From assembly GCA_017453665.1 (NCBI GenBank), contig JAFTEM010000005.1, positions 1-13,001 on the forward strand: a stretch of DNA of 13,001 nt, written 5' to 3'. The notes below the pieces were generated by a model, which had not been told where the DNA came from, ran no database searches, and saw only the letters and a list, made by a program, of their open reading frames with translations. The stretch comes from a bacterium (GTDB taxonomy: Bacteria > Patescibacteria > JAEDAM01 > Absconditabacterales > Absconditicoccaceae). A program made the translations under genes and the position numbers. Numbering within the stretch: the stretch's first letter is position 1; the number at the start of each line of letters is the position of its first letter. This document shows, one piece after another, positions 1 through 8,478 of the stretch.

Positions 1-1430
1 ATATAGAAATCCAGCCAAAACGAACTCCAAATATCTACACTATAGAATTCAACGCAAATATCTGAACATGAAAAGCATTACCAAACCCTAAATTAACAGT
101 AACTCAAACCCTAATTTACGATCAAGTATCAACGCTTAATCCAAACACCCTAACAAAAGAGTGACATACCTTTACATGATGGAACACTAATCCAGACGGA
201 ACATGAACCGCTTACGAAGACGAAGCAGAAGTCCTCAATCTTTCTCCAACAAGCTGAGCAATAGTAAAACTCTATGCCCAACGAGAAGTAAACGCATATA
301 CAGTAGTCCGAGTAAACGATGGAGTAGTCCTAACATGAAAACAGATTTATTACTGAGAAGAAATTCCGCAAATAACATGAAATTACTTTAACCTTTCAAA
401 AGCGTGATATACTTTTAATTGATGGTCACAACCACCAAGAACAATGCCAGCAGAGGAGGTAATAATTTCAGCACAACGAAAGAAGAACGAAACCTCAAAT
501 AACTCATGATGATGAAGCTCATGAAATGGAAGTAGTTGAAGCAGTAGCTCATCAAGCAGTTCAAGCTCAAGTAGTTCATCAAGTAACTCAAGTTCAAATA
601 ATAGCTCAAACAATAATTCAAACACTAACAATACGAATACCAACACGAACAATAATACAACAAATACCAACACAAACAACACGACAAACCAAGAACACAA
701 TTCAGCCAACACAACATGAACAAAAATCAAACGACCATCATGGCTATTCCCAACAGTTACAACATGAACATCAACAACTTGAACTACAAACCAAACGAAC
801 AATCAGAACCAAAATACCAATAATCAAACAAACCAAACCACAACCACAACCTGAACAAAAATCAAACGACCATCACGATTATTCCGTAAGCCAACAACTT
901 GAACTCAAGCTGAAGACCACAACGTAGCAGAAGAAATAACAACAACTCAGCAAGAACAAAAACCATCAAGGAACCCAACCAATCATCTAATTTATACCGA
1001 TGAATGAATAATCGTTCCAGATTCTGTAGCATGAAAAATTATGACCAGATGAGAGACAGCTGTATTAATAGATACCTTGATCAAAGTCTATCCACAACTT
1101 ATAGAGAACAAAAAACTCATCAACTATAATTGTCGAGATTACGAAGACCAATCAACGTTCACAAAAAGAGAAACAGAAGCTATCTGAAAACTCTGTACCT
1201 TATGAATAATGTGAATCCATAAAGAAGATCAAACCCCAATTCCAATCTTCTATGCGGACAATATCGTAACCGAGAAAGAGTTCTATATGGTAATAGAAAG
1301 GCTCTTAAAAGAATATACAGAAATAACCTTAAACAACAAACTAAGAACTCTAAACTGAAGAGACCAAGACTTAGATTATGAAGTCCTCTTCAACACGATA
1401 ATGATAATAAAGAATGCTTTAGATAACTAG
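1..1430 (+). CDS. Large surface/adhesin-like protein, C-terminal part (InlB-type repeats, Ser/Asn/Thr stalk, SLH-like end)
   Basis: One frame (codons starting at base 3) stays open from the left edge to TAG at 1428-1430 once TGA is read as Gly, giving 475 residues; the N-terminus lies outside the window. Bases about 30-290 encode a canonical InlB/Listeria-Bacteroides (Flg_new) beta-grasp repeat with the core GHTFTGWNTNPDGTGTAY and closing KLYAQ; about 290-470 encode a second, more diverged one (GYTFNGW). Then comes a low-complexity stalk, first Ser/Gly, then Asn/Thr, with a repeated KIKRPS motif. The last ~150 residues look like SLH domains: MTRGETA, then C..YEDQ, a second Cys, a GI..GI motif and a terminal helix. 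These repeat families are extracellular, so an adhesin or cell-wall role is inferred; no substrate can be read. There is no LPxTG motif, so the SLH-like end is the probable anchor. Confidence 0.85.
497..905 (+). repeat. Low-complexity stalk with a duplicated unit inside the surface protein
   Basis: Within the surface gene, about 497-600 is nearly all Ser codons (agt/agc/tca) and about 600-715 is Asn/Thr codons. A 24-bp exact direct repeat occurs at 717-740 and 852-875 (135 bp apart, 45 codons), encoding Thr-Gly-Thr-Lys-Ile-Lys-Arg-Pro-Ser. A second 14-bp match, caacaacttgaact, occurs at 772-785 and 892-905. The two units read TGTKIKRPSWLFPTVTTGT and TGTKIKRPSRLFRKPTTGT. The repeats stay in frame, so copy-number change would lengthen or shorten the stalk without breaking the gene. 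Confidence 0.75.
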
Positions 1431-1454
1431 GAAATGGACAATACAGTCCATTTC
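1431..1454 (+). terminator. Hairpin directly after the surface-protein stop codon
   Basis: A 9-bp perfect inverted repeat, gaaatggac (1431-1439) with gtccatttc (1446-1454) and a 6-nt loop, begins on the base after the TAG. A ctag pair outside it (1427-1430 with 1456-1459) can extend the stem across a bulge. No T run follows, so it may protect the 3' end or act together with the next hairpin rather than terminate alone. Confidence 0.5.
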
Positions 1455-1466
1455 TCTAGCTAAATC

Positions 1467-1496
1467 AAAAAAAGCTAATGATATTACTCATTAGCT
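1467..1496 (-). terminator. Rho-independent terminator of the DUF3127 gene, probably bidirectional
   Basis: Perfect 9-bp stem agctaatga (1473-1481) / tcattagct (1488-1496) with a 6-nt loop. On the minus strand it is followed by seven T (A run at 1467-1473), the classic intrinsic form, 22 nt past the stop of the minus-strand gene. On the plus strand the tail is only moderately T-rich, so stopping of the surface-protein transcript here is possible but weaker. Confidence 0.8.
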
Positions 1497-1518
1497 TCTA
1501 ATAAGTTTTATTGTTTAA

Positions 1519-1830
1519 CTAGAATGGTAAGTCATCGCTTGCAGAAGCTCCTGTTGTAGCAGCTTTTTCAATTCTCCAGCAAGTAATGCTGTTAAACCAT
1601 CTACCTGGTTGATTTTTAGATTCATTAGCTCTAGCATTAAGGTGAACAGTAATCAAGTCACCAGTATTAACATCAGCTAAAAGGTTAATTTTGTCTCTGA
1701 AGAAATCAACAGCGATAGATCCTTTGAATTCTCTATCAGTATTCTCTTCTAAAACAATAGTTTGTTTATCAACCCCTTCTCCGATAGTCTCTTTAGGTCC
1801 AATAAACTTAACAAATCCTTGATACTGCAT
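1519..1830 (-). CDS. DUF3127 family OB-fold protein with SSB-like acidic tail
   Basis: 103 aa, ATG at 1830-1828, TAG stop. The overall pattern (N-terminal QGFVKFIGPKE, central IAVDFFRDKINLL, then GRWFNSITCWRIEK at about residues 74-87) matches the DUF3127 family, small OB-fold proteins related to single-stranded DNA-binding proteins. The C-terminus ends in DDLPF, like the acidic tip (DDIPF) by which bacterial SSBs recruit repair and replication partners. A single-stranded DNA-binding role is therefore likely, though inferred. It is monocistronic, with its own promoter and terminator, and divergent from the 1995 gene. All eight glycines use GGN and none uses TGA, unlike the neighbours, which would fit a highly expressed gene. 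A canonical SSB is not seen in this window. Confidence 0.8.
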   Translation of the reverse strand: MQYQGFVKFIGPKETIGEGVDKQTIVLEENTDREFKGSIAVDFFRDKINLLADVNTGDLITVHLNARANESKNQPGRWFNSITCWRIEKAATTGASASDDLPF

Positions 1831-1848
1831 AATTATGAGTAGTAGTGA

Positions 1849-1877
1849 ATAAAATAAAGTATTAAACTTTATGTCAA
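1849..1877 (-). promoter_or_regulatory. Probable promoter of the DUF3127 gene
   Basis: On the minus strand a perfect TTGACA -35 box (plus 1872-1877) is followed after 17 nt by TTTTAT (1849-1854), or after 15 nt by TATTTT. The -10 is weak but the -35 is exact, and the predicted start lies a short distance upstream of the ATG at 1830. Confidence 0.5.
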
Positions 1878-1923
1878 TTTAATTTTTTTTTAAACAATTA
1901 CAAGATAAAAAATAATTCATATT

Positions 1924-1951
1924 TTGACAAATTAAAAATATTATATATAAT
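1924..1951 (+). promoter_or_regulatory. Sigma70-type promoter of the 1995-3208 gene pair
   Basis: Perfect TTGACA (1924-1929), 16-nt spacer, perfect TATAAT (1946-1951). The leader would include a small hairpin (ctct-ttttt-agag near 1967-1978). A second TATAAT at 1982-1987 lies only 7 nt before the ATG at 1995 and could give a nearly leaderless transcript, but it lacks a good -35. No Shine-Dalgarno sequence precedes the start. Confidence 0.75.
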
Positions 1952-1994
1952 ATGCTTATAGAAAATCTCTTTTTAGAGTAGTATAATACAAAAA

Positions 1995-2330
1995 ATGTCA
2001 GAAAACAAAACCTTTAACAAAATGCGAGAAGAATTCCAAAAGCTTTCTTTTGAAGATAAGAAAAAGAAAGTAATAACGATTGTATCTTCTTTAACGCCTT
2101 CAGCTACTACAGAGAAAACATTAGAATTACTCAGTAGTGAGTATGTATCAGAAAATTATGTAGATACTATTTACAAAACAATAATGAAAAATTTATCTGA
2201 TAGCTATGAAGAAAATAAAGAGAAGTCTAAAACAGAAATGGAAGAAGGTCTTAGTAAATTAACACAGTTATACGAAAAACAAAGAGAAAAGGATATTAAA
2301 GACGCAGATGAGATATTATCTCAAATATAA
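1995..2330 (+). CDS. Small helical protein, first paralogue of a repeated gene pair
   Basis: 111 aa, strongly charged, with one glycine and no cysteine; no signal peptide or membrane segment, so it is probably cytoplasmic. Composition predicts helices throughout, with a Lys/Glu-rich coiled coil in the last 45 residues. It is clearly paralogous to the gene at 3331: both share K(L/Y)S(F/Y)E(D/E)K, then the VSSL core, an IYK.IM motif and the C-terminal EKQREKD. It is the promoter-proximal gene, 23 nt ahead of the 2354 gene, so the two are probably cotranscribed. I do not recognise the family. Its small size and coiled coil would suit an adaptor or partner for the larger downstream protein, which is inference from arrangement only. 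Confidence 0.85.
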   Translation: MSENKTFNKMREEFQKLSFEDKKKKVITIVSSLTPSATTEKTLELLSSEYVSENYVDTIYKTIMKNLSDSYEENKEKSKTEMEEGLSKLTQLYEKQREKDIKDADEILSQI

Positions 2331-2353
2331 TTTTATCACTTAATAAAATCAAA

Positions 2354-3208
2354 ATGCCAGGAGAAGAACTACAAAAAGATGCTATAACCCATGAAGAATC
2401 TAGTACATCTGAGAAAGAAAACACAGTTTTGGGAGGACTAGAATCACTTGATATTGAAGAAGATTTAGCACAAGAAAACGAAAAACAAGAATTAGAACAA
2501 ATCACAGCAGCGCTAAATAATGAAGTTGAAAAAGCACTTCAGCAATGAGAAAATAGAAATGATCTCAAGCTTAAATTTGATAAGCTTTTAACCGGAAAAA
2601 CTTTGAGTCATGCGATGGATTGTATTAAAGATTTAGAAAGTAGTAAAAATATTGTAATTAACAAGCTTGATTTATGAGGAAGTCTTATGAATGAAGAAAT
2701 GACAAAATCATTATTGTCATTAAATAATATCTGAAAAAGAGTTATATCTTATTGAGGAATCAATTTTATGACAGATGATCAAGGGAAAAAACAACTTGAA
2801 GTTGATGATAGTAGAGGTAACATAACAGAAAAAGAATCAAAGTTAAAGCAATCAATAAAAACTGCTATTCAATCGGAAGCTAAAGGAGATATTATTGTTA
2901 AGACTAAAGATGGAGAAGTAAATGCAATAGTAAAATCAACAGAAAATGGAGTAATTTTACAAATTAAAAAAGGAATATCAGATGAACTTGTAAATAATGT
3001 TATGTCTGAAATCCAAGGAACAAATATGGATAAATCCATTGCTGTTGTTCGTGAGTTCTCTCCATCAACACCTGTTATGCCTAGTGTATCTTTCTGACCA
3101 TCTAAATCAGATTATCCAGAAGATTGAAGTATGGAATCAGGAACAACACCTGGTGAATCGCAAAATGCAGATACCTCTGTTGATACATGATATGATGAAT
3201 GAATGTAA
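2354..3208 (+). CDS. Unknown protein, larger partner in the first gene pair
   Basis: 284 aa with TGA read as Gly (eight such codons); the standard code would leave only fragments. The start ATG at 2354 follows the upstream stop by 23 nt and has no Shine-Dalgarno motif. The N-terminal ~75 residues are acidic and coiled-coil-like (Glu/Gln-rich), the middle is a mixed globular part ending in a beta-rich stretch around DIIVKTKDGEVNAIVKS, and the last ~50 residues (from SPSTPVMPSVSF) are Ser/Pro/Gly/Asp-rich and probably disordered. There is no signal peptide or membrane segment. I do not recognise the family. It is not obviously homologous to the larger 643-aa protein in the second pair, although both follow paralogous small genes. 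Confidence 0.85.
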
Positions 3209-3228
3209 AATACGTATCTATTCTAAGA

Positions 3229-3251
3229 AAGTCTCTAATAGAGACTTTTTT
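3229..3251 (+). terminator. Rho-independent terminator after the first gene pair
   Basis: Stem aagtctct / agagactt with loop aat (core gtctct 3231-3236, agagac 3240-3245) running into a T run to 3251. It lies 20 nt after the stop at 3208 and separates the two gene pairs into two transcription units. Confidence 0.85.
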
Positions 3252-3264
3252 CTTCTAGTGAAAT

Positions 3265-3293
3265 TTGATTTTTTTCTTTTTTTATGATATAAT
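3265..3293 (+). promoter_or_regulatory. Promoter of the second gene pair (extended -10)
   Basis: TTGATT (3265-3270), 17-nt spacer, perfect TATAAT (3288-3293) preceded by TGA, an extended -10 TGn element. The leader to the ATG at 3331 is about 30 nt and holds no clear Shine-Dalgarno sequence. Confidence 0.75.
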
Positions 3294-3330
3294 TAACTAT
3301 AAACAAAATATTTAAACCACATTTTAAAAG

Positions 3331-3678
3331 ATGGAAGAAAATAAAAAACTTTTAGCAATAATGGAGGTATTCAACAAATATTCCTATGAAGAGAAAAGAG
3401 AAAAACTCATTACTCTTGTTTCTTCGTTATGAGAATCTGAGGTATATGCAACTACATTAGATATTTTAAAAAGTTTTGATCCCTCAGAAGAATATATGTC
3501 CAATATCTATAAGATAATAATGGAGGCTAAATTAAAAGCTTATGAACAATGACAAGAACAAGAAAAATTAGATGCTCAAGAAAAAATGAAAGAATATATG
3601 AAGAATTTAAATGACTTATCAGAAAAACAAAGAGAAAAGGATGAAGAAGAAGCTGAAGCAATATTAAATTTGATATAA
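3331..3678 (+). CDS. Small helical protein, second paralogue
   Basis: 115 aa with TGA as Gly at two or more positions. It aligns along its whole length with the 111-aa product at 1995: the VSSL core, an IYKIIM motif and an identical EKQREKD near the C-terminus. The insert and tail are more Gln/Glu-rich, and the C-terminal half is a probable coiled coil. It has no signal peptide, membrane segment or cysteine. It stands first in its transcription unit, 32 nt before the 643-aa gene, copying the order of the first pair. Function is unknown; a duplicated adaptor subunit with different large partners is the simplest reading of the layout. Confidence 0.85.
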
Positions 3679-3710
3679 TGATTATTTTATATTTGTAATT
3701 CTAAAAGAGA

Positions 3711-5642
3711 ATGATTAATGAATGGAAGACATTTTTTAATCCAGATGTACCAACAGAAGTGGAAGGTCAACAGGATAATCTTTATGATATAACGGATAAA
3801 AACGAAATTCAAACTATAGAGGATGTTGCATGAAACTTAGAAGGAAATGAAGCAATGAAATGATTTATTGATACCGAAAATAAGAAAGTACTAGATAATA
3901 TTTCATGACAATGTAATAATATCATTAATGTTTATGGAACTCAATGATACGAGAGAATATGAGAAAAAGAGGTTTCTCAAGCAATTTTATCTTTAATAAG
4001 AATAAATCAAATTTTATGAAAGATTTGATGAGAAACTGTGAATACAAAAACTCAAAATCCAAAAGAGACATTACTAAATTATTTAGGTACAAACCAAGAT
4101 GTAATAAAACAGGTCTCTGAAAGATTATGAAACAATAGGGTAGCGGACATAGTTGGTAACTTTATTTCAACAGTGAAGGAGGAGATAAATGATGCTAATC
4201 AAACAATTGAGAGAAATGAAAATTCTGTTCAAGTATTACAAGATCTCCTTGATTCAGTTGGATGAAACTCTGTGAAAGAAAGATATAACAATTTAAAAAA
4301 AACAATAAATGCAGATGCAGAAAAACAAAGAGAATTTAATCAACATATCTACAATTTATTTAAGCAATTAAATATTGACGGAATTACTGGAGCAAGTGTA
4401 ACACCAGATTTTAAGTCTGCAGATGTTGGAACGTTTCAATTAGCAGTTTTTAATAAGAAAGGTGAAAACGAGCAATATGCTGCAGCATGGAATAAACTAA
4501 AGAATAATATGGTCACAGATGATATGTCGGAAGAAGCCCAGAAAAATAAGGTATGTGATAATATTTTATGAGCAAATACTTTGGCTTCTTTGATTGATTT
4601 TGCAAGAGCATGATTGGATTTTTCAAAAAAAGAAGTTGAGCAACAATGAAATGTAACCTTAGAAGCAGATGAAAGAGTACAGTTAAATGATTGAGCCGAT
4701 AAAATTCCTGATAATATCGCTGATTTGGAAAAGTGTGGAGCTTTTAATGAAAAAGGATTTTTTGTTTGTAAACCAAACGTTATTAATGTAGATAGAGAAT
4801 ATCCAAAAGATCAATTTGTAATGATTTGATGAGAAAGATTTTATTTATGAGAAATAACTGACGGTAATCCAGTCAAAAAAGATGGTGTAAAAATGATAAA
4901 ACAAATTCCAGAAGTATATCAATGAACAGATGAGAATTGAAGAACTATTAATTTAATAAAAAATCATATATGTTTTGGTTCTTTAGAATGAGGAGAATTT
5001 GTTAAAAAAACAGAAATTGTTGTTAATCAAGAGGGAAAACAATTAAAATCAACAACTACATGACCACGTGTGTGATGAGAGGATTGAGAACAATTAATGT
5101 TTACAATTGTATGATGAGAAAAAAAGACTGAAAATGAATGAGAGTCTAATGAAACGACAAGATTTGATGCCAAGTGGAGACTTGAATTTTGAGATACAAG
5201 AAGAATGAATGATGAACAATTAAATGCTCTATTTGAAAAGGGAAATTCAGAAGCATTGAAGTATGTGTTAGATCAATCAATAACTGCATATAAAAATTTG
5301 ATGCATAAACCATCAATAGTTTGAAGATATAATTTAAGTAACGTAATGTTACAAATATTAAAAAGATATGACTCTAAACGTTACGATAGAATAGTTGATG
5401 AAGAATTAAAAGGAATTAGTGATAGAAAACGGGTTATCCAAAAGTTTTTATGACTAAAACATTGATTATTCTCTAATCCTGAAAATGAGATAAAATGAAA
5501 TACAGAATTAAAATATGGTGATGTAGATGGAGTAAATGTTGATTATATTGAAGAAAAAACACAATGTGACAGAATTTGTAATGCATTAACCTATCTCAAA
5601 GCATTAGTAGAAAAGAATAGTAAAGATGAACCAGATGAATAA
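3711..5642 (+). CDS. Large unknown cytoplasmic protein, partner of the second small paralogue
   Basis: 643 aa, ATG at 3711, TAA at 5640-5642, with several dozen TGA glycine codons; the standard code would leave about one visible fragment (4272-4571). There is no signal peptide or membrane segment. Residues about 1-230 are helical and Asn/Gln/Glu-rich with coiled-coil potential (around VKEEINDANQTIERNE). A central mixed part has a beta-rich stretch with paired glycines (FVMIGGERFYLGEIT) and four scattered Cys. The C-terminal ~150 residues are again helical and basic (LQILKRYDSKRYDRI) and end in an acidic tail. No nuclease, ATPase or binding motif that I know is visible. It closes the second pair, followed by a strong terminator. 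Confidence 0.85.
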
Positions 5643-5674
5643 TAACTTGCAATCACCCACAACAACACTATCTT

Positions 5675-5713
5675 AAACAATAAGAAAACTTCTTTACTTT
5701 CTTATTGTTTTTT
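5675..5713 (+). terminator. Rho-independent terminator lying directly against the next start codon
   Basis: A 13-bp perfect stem (5675-5687 with 5698-5710), 10-nt loop, then a T run to 5713. It ends the second gene pair 33 nt after its stop. The ATG of the beta-propeller gene is at 5717, three bases further, so that gene's own leader either includes this hairpin or is almost absent. Confidence 0.85.
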
Positions 5714-5716
5714 ATT

Positions 5717-7798
5717 ATGAAAAAACCTCTATCACTTCTCCTATTAGGAACGCTTTCCCTAATGTTTTGTTGAGTATCTTCCGCAACAACAGATACTCAA
5801 CTCATAGATCAACTCAATTCATGATCTAACAATGTTTCAGCATCTTCTTTAAAATTCACTCAAGCTAAATCTTGTGAATCAATTCAAGAGATGTTAAAAA
5901 AGTATGCAAAAGAACAACCATCATTTATTAGATGATGATGAATAATAAAATCATATAATGCAATAACAAATGATGCAATGATGATGGTAGAAGAGTCTGC
6001 AGATATGGCTGATTGAGAACTTTGAATTTCTCTAACATCATCAAGTACTGATTACTCAACAACCAATATCCAAAAAGTATGAGTAGATGAACCTGAAATC
6101 ATAAAAACTGATGGAAAATATTTCTATTATTACAATTCAAAAACAAATAAAATCTCTATAGTAGCTTCTCCATTAGATATCGATTCAGCAACCCTAAATC
6201 CAGCTAATGTAAAAATTCTAAAAGAAATCGCTATCCCAAATGGTCTTTATAATATAGAACTCTTTATTCAATGAGACCGCCTAGTGCTTATGGGAGACTA
6301 TCAAGCAACAAACCGAATTGATGAATATATTTTTAATGGTTCTCGTACAATCTTAGCTGTTTATGATGTCTCAGATATCACAAATCTCAAACTCCTTAAA
6401 CTAGAAAACCTTCCTTGATATTATAAAGATGCAAGATTAATAGATAATCAACTTTATGTAGTAACTCAACAATCATTAAATCGATATTACTGGCCAAATT
6501 ATGATTTTAATATTGCAAAAGGATTAAATAGTGTAGAAGTATCAGATAAAGGAGCTGATGTAAAAACAGTAGATTGTTCAAATATTTCTTATGTTTTACC
6601 TGAAGATGAAGATTTAAAATTAGATCCAACCTTCACAATAGTAACAGCACTTAACATCAAAGATACTACTAAAGCAGCGGAAACAACAGCACTTCTTTCT
6701 CCAAATTGAGAAATTCATATGACAAAAGATTCACTTTATCTTGTTTCTGCTTACTATACTCCAACAAAGCGAAGTTGTCCAAGAGATCTTTTATGTACAG
6801 TAGCTTATTTTGGATGAACAACACAAACCCTTGTTCATAAATTCAAAAGAAATGGTCTAGCTTTAAAATACGAAAATTCAGTATTAGTGCAATGACGTCT
6901 CTTAAACCAATATAGTATGGATGAAGACAGTAATGGAAATTTCAGAATCTTAACAAGAGTATTTGAAAATGAAAGTTATACCAATCTTTATGTTCTAGAT
7001 AAAAACCTTTCATTAGCAGGGAAACTAGAAAAAATAGAACCAGGAGAAGAATTTAAATCATCAAGATATATAGGAGATAAACTCTATCTTGTAACCTTTG
7101 AACAAATAGATCCATTATTCGTTATTGATATTGCTGATATCACAAATCCTAAAATACTAGGAGAATTAGAAATCCCATGATATTCAACCTATCTTCATCC
7201 ACTAAAAACAGTAGGGAAAAAACAATATCTTCTTTGACTTGGATATTCAACAGCAGATAATGGTTATGGAGGTGTAATTAATTCAGGGGTAAAACTTTCA
7301 TTATTTGAAATTGATTATGCTACAAAAGATGTAGAAAATAATGTCTCAATAAAAGAACTTTCATCATTAACACAATGAGGAAAATATTCTACCTCAGAAG
7401 CACTTAATAATCCAAGGCTCTTTGTAATGGATAAAAATTATAATGTCTCTCTTCCTCTTAATCTTACAGAACAAAAAGAAGAAGGACAAAATTGTAGTAT
7501 AAGATATGATGAAAACGGAAACGAAACATCTAAAAACTGTTATCCTGTTACAAAACAAGAAAAAACTTTCCTTTGATTAAAAACATTCAATGTCTCAGAA
7601 GAAACAGGTATCAAAGAAGTTTTCGCAAAAGATTATCTAACAGCAGAAGGTTTTTCATGAGTAATTACAAATACTAATCAATGGTATCTTTCAAATATGA
7701 GAGTAGGATATGCAGGAGATGCTCTTTATACCTTTACTCCGTTATTTGCAGACTTTATTTATCCAAACAATACATCAACTACATTACTTTTTAAATAA
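5717..7798 (+). CDS. Secreted C-terminal beta-propeller domain protein (Beta_propel family)
   Basis: 693 aa with TGA as Gly. A signal peptide is visible: MKKP, a Leu-rich core to residue 18, then VSSA and probable cleavage after Ala23. There is a Cys at 18, but it is not a good lipobox. After a helical linker with a GGG stretch, about residue 115 begins the hallmark Q.VGVDEPEIIKTDGKYFYY of the secreted beta-propeller family distantly related to WD40 repeats. Blades recur as DVSDIT or DIADITNP motifs (strand, Asp-rich turn, NPK/NLK) through to the C-terminus. Two close Cys pairs (C.RDLLC, and CS to NC near residue 595) suggest disulfides. The family is extracytoplasmic and its function is not settled; binding or scaffolding is inferred. 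It probably shares a transcript with the SLH gene 28 nt downstream. Confidence 0.88.
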
Positions 7799-7826
7799 AA
7801 ATTTTATTCGTTTAATAACATAAATA

Positions 7827-8468
7827 ATGAAAAAATATATAAGTCTCTTATGAGCGTTCATGATACTAAATATTGCATTTGCTCTCAACTTAGATGATGC
7901 CTTAAATCTTTCAAACGAGGCATTAAAAGGAAGTCAGGCAACAGTGTGAGGATTTATCCAATGAGGAAACGAAGTGACAGAAGATGAAATTATAGCAAGT
8001 TTACACGAAAAAGGGATAACAATTCATGAAAACTGGAAGGACTTTATGGCTGAGAAATCAATTAGAAGAGATGAAGCTGCTAAAATGCTAACATTAGCAG
8101 TTCCATACCTTCCAAATTGAAATAATATTAAAAAAGCAGATGGAACCTCTTGTAGCTTTGAAGACCAAAATCTAGCATGGTCAGATTTAAGAGATATCCT
8201 AACACAATCATGTGAAAAATGACTATTTAAAGGAAGTAATGGAAAATTTAATCCACAGAGTTCAATAACAAACGCACAGCTCTTAACCGTGCTATGAAGA
8301 ATGCTCTATGGTATGCAAGATGAATCTTGAGAACATTATGCAAGTAAATATATTTCATTACTAGAAAATGCATGATATCTTGAAAATATTTCAATTCCTC
8401 AATCTCAACGAGATAAGGTTGCACAAAGAGGAACTTTAGCAAAACTCTTGATGAGAGTAATCGAATAA
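7827..8468 (+). CDS. Secreted SLH-domain protein
   Basis: 213 aa. Signal peptide: MKKY, hydrophobic core to about residue 18, cleavage after IAFA (Ala19). Residues about 76-95 (KSIRRDEAAKMLTLAVPYL) match the end of one SLH motif. Residues about 111-162 form a clear one: FEDQNLAW, then CEKGLFKGSNGKFNPQSSIT, then LLTVLGRML. A third partial motif follows to the C-terminus (YISLLENAGYL...RGTLAKLLMRVIE). SLH domains bind bacterial cell-wall polymers, so this is probably an envelope-attached protein. Cys109 and Cys129 occupy the same places as two Cys in the SLH-like end of the surface protein at 1-1430, a possible shared disulfide. It is second in an apparent operon with the beta-propeller gene. 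Confidence 0.88.
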
Positions 8469-8478
8469 AATAGTATTT

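Noticed and set aside
383..802. Minus-strand frame with a Val/Leu/Phe-rich product, and a plus-strand frame at 526-927 rich in Gln/Thr
   Set aside because: Both are shadows of the low-complexity Ser/Asn/Thr stalk of the surface gene; the repeats simply stay open in other frames.
717..905. CRISPR array
   Set aside because: Only two copies, in frame inside a protein gene, with low-complexity spacing; no array structure or cas genes.
2768..3097. Short standard-code genes (2354-2548, 2768-3097, 4272-4571, 6917-7180, 10037-10240)
   Set aside because: Each is a piece of a longer gene once TGA is read as Gly; they are not separate genes.
8248..8442. Minus-strand 64-codon frame opposite the SLH gene
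   Set aside because: It is antisense to a well-supported SLH domain coding region.
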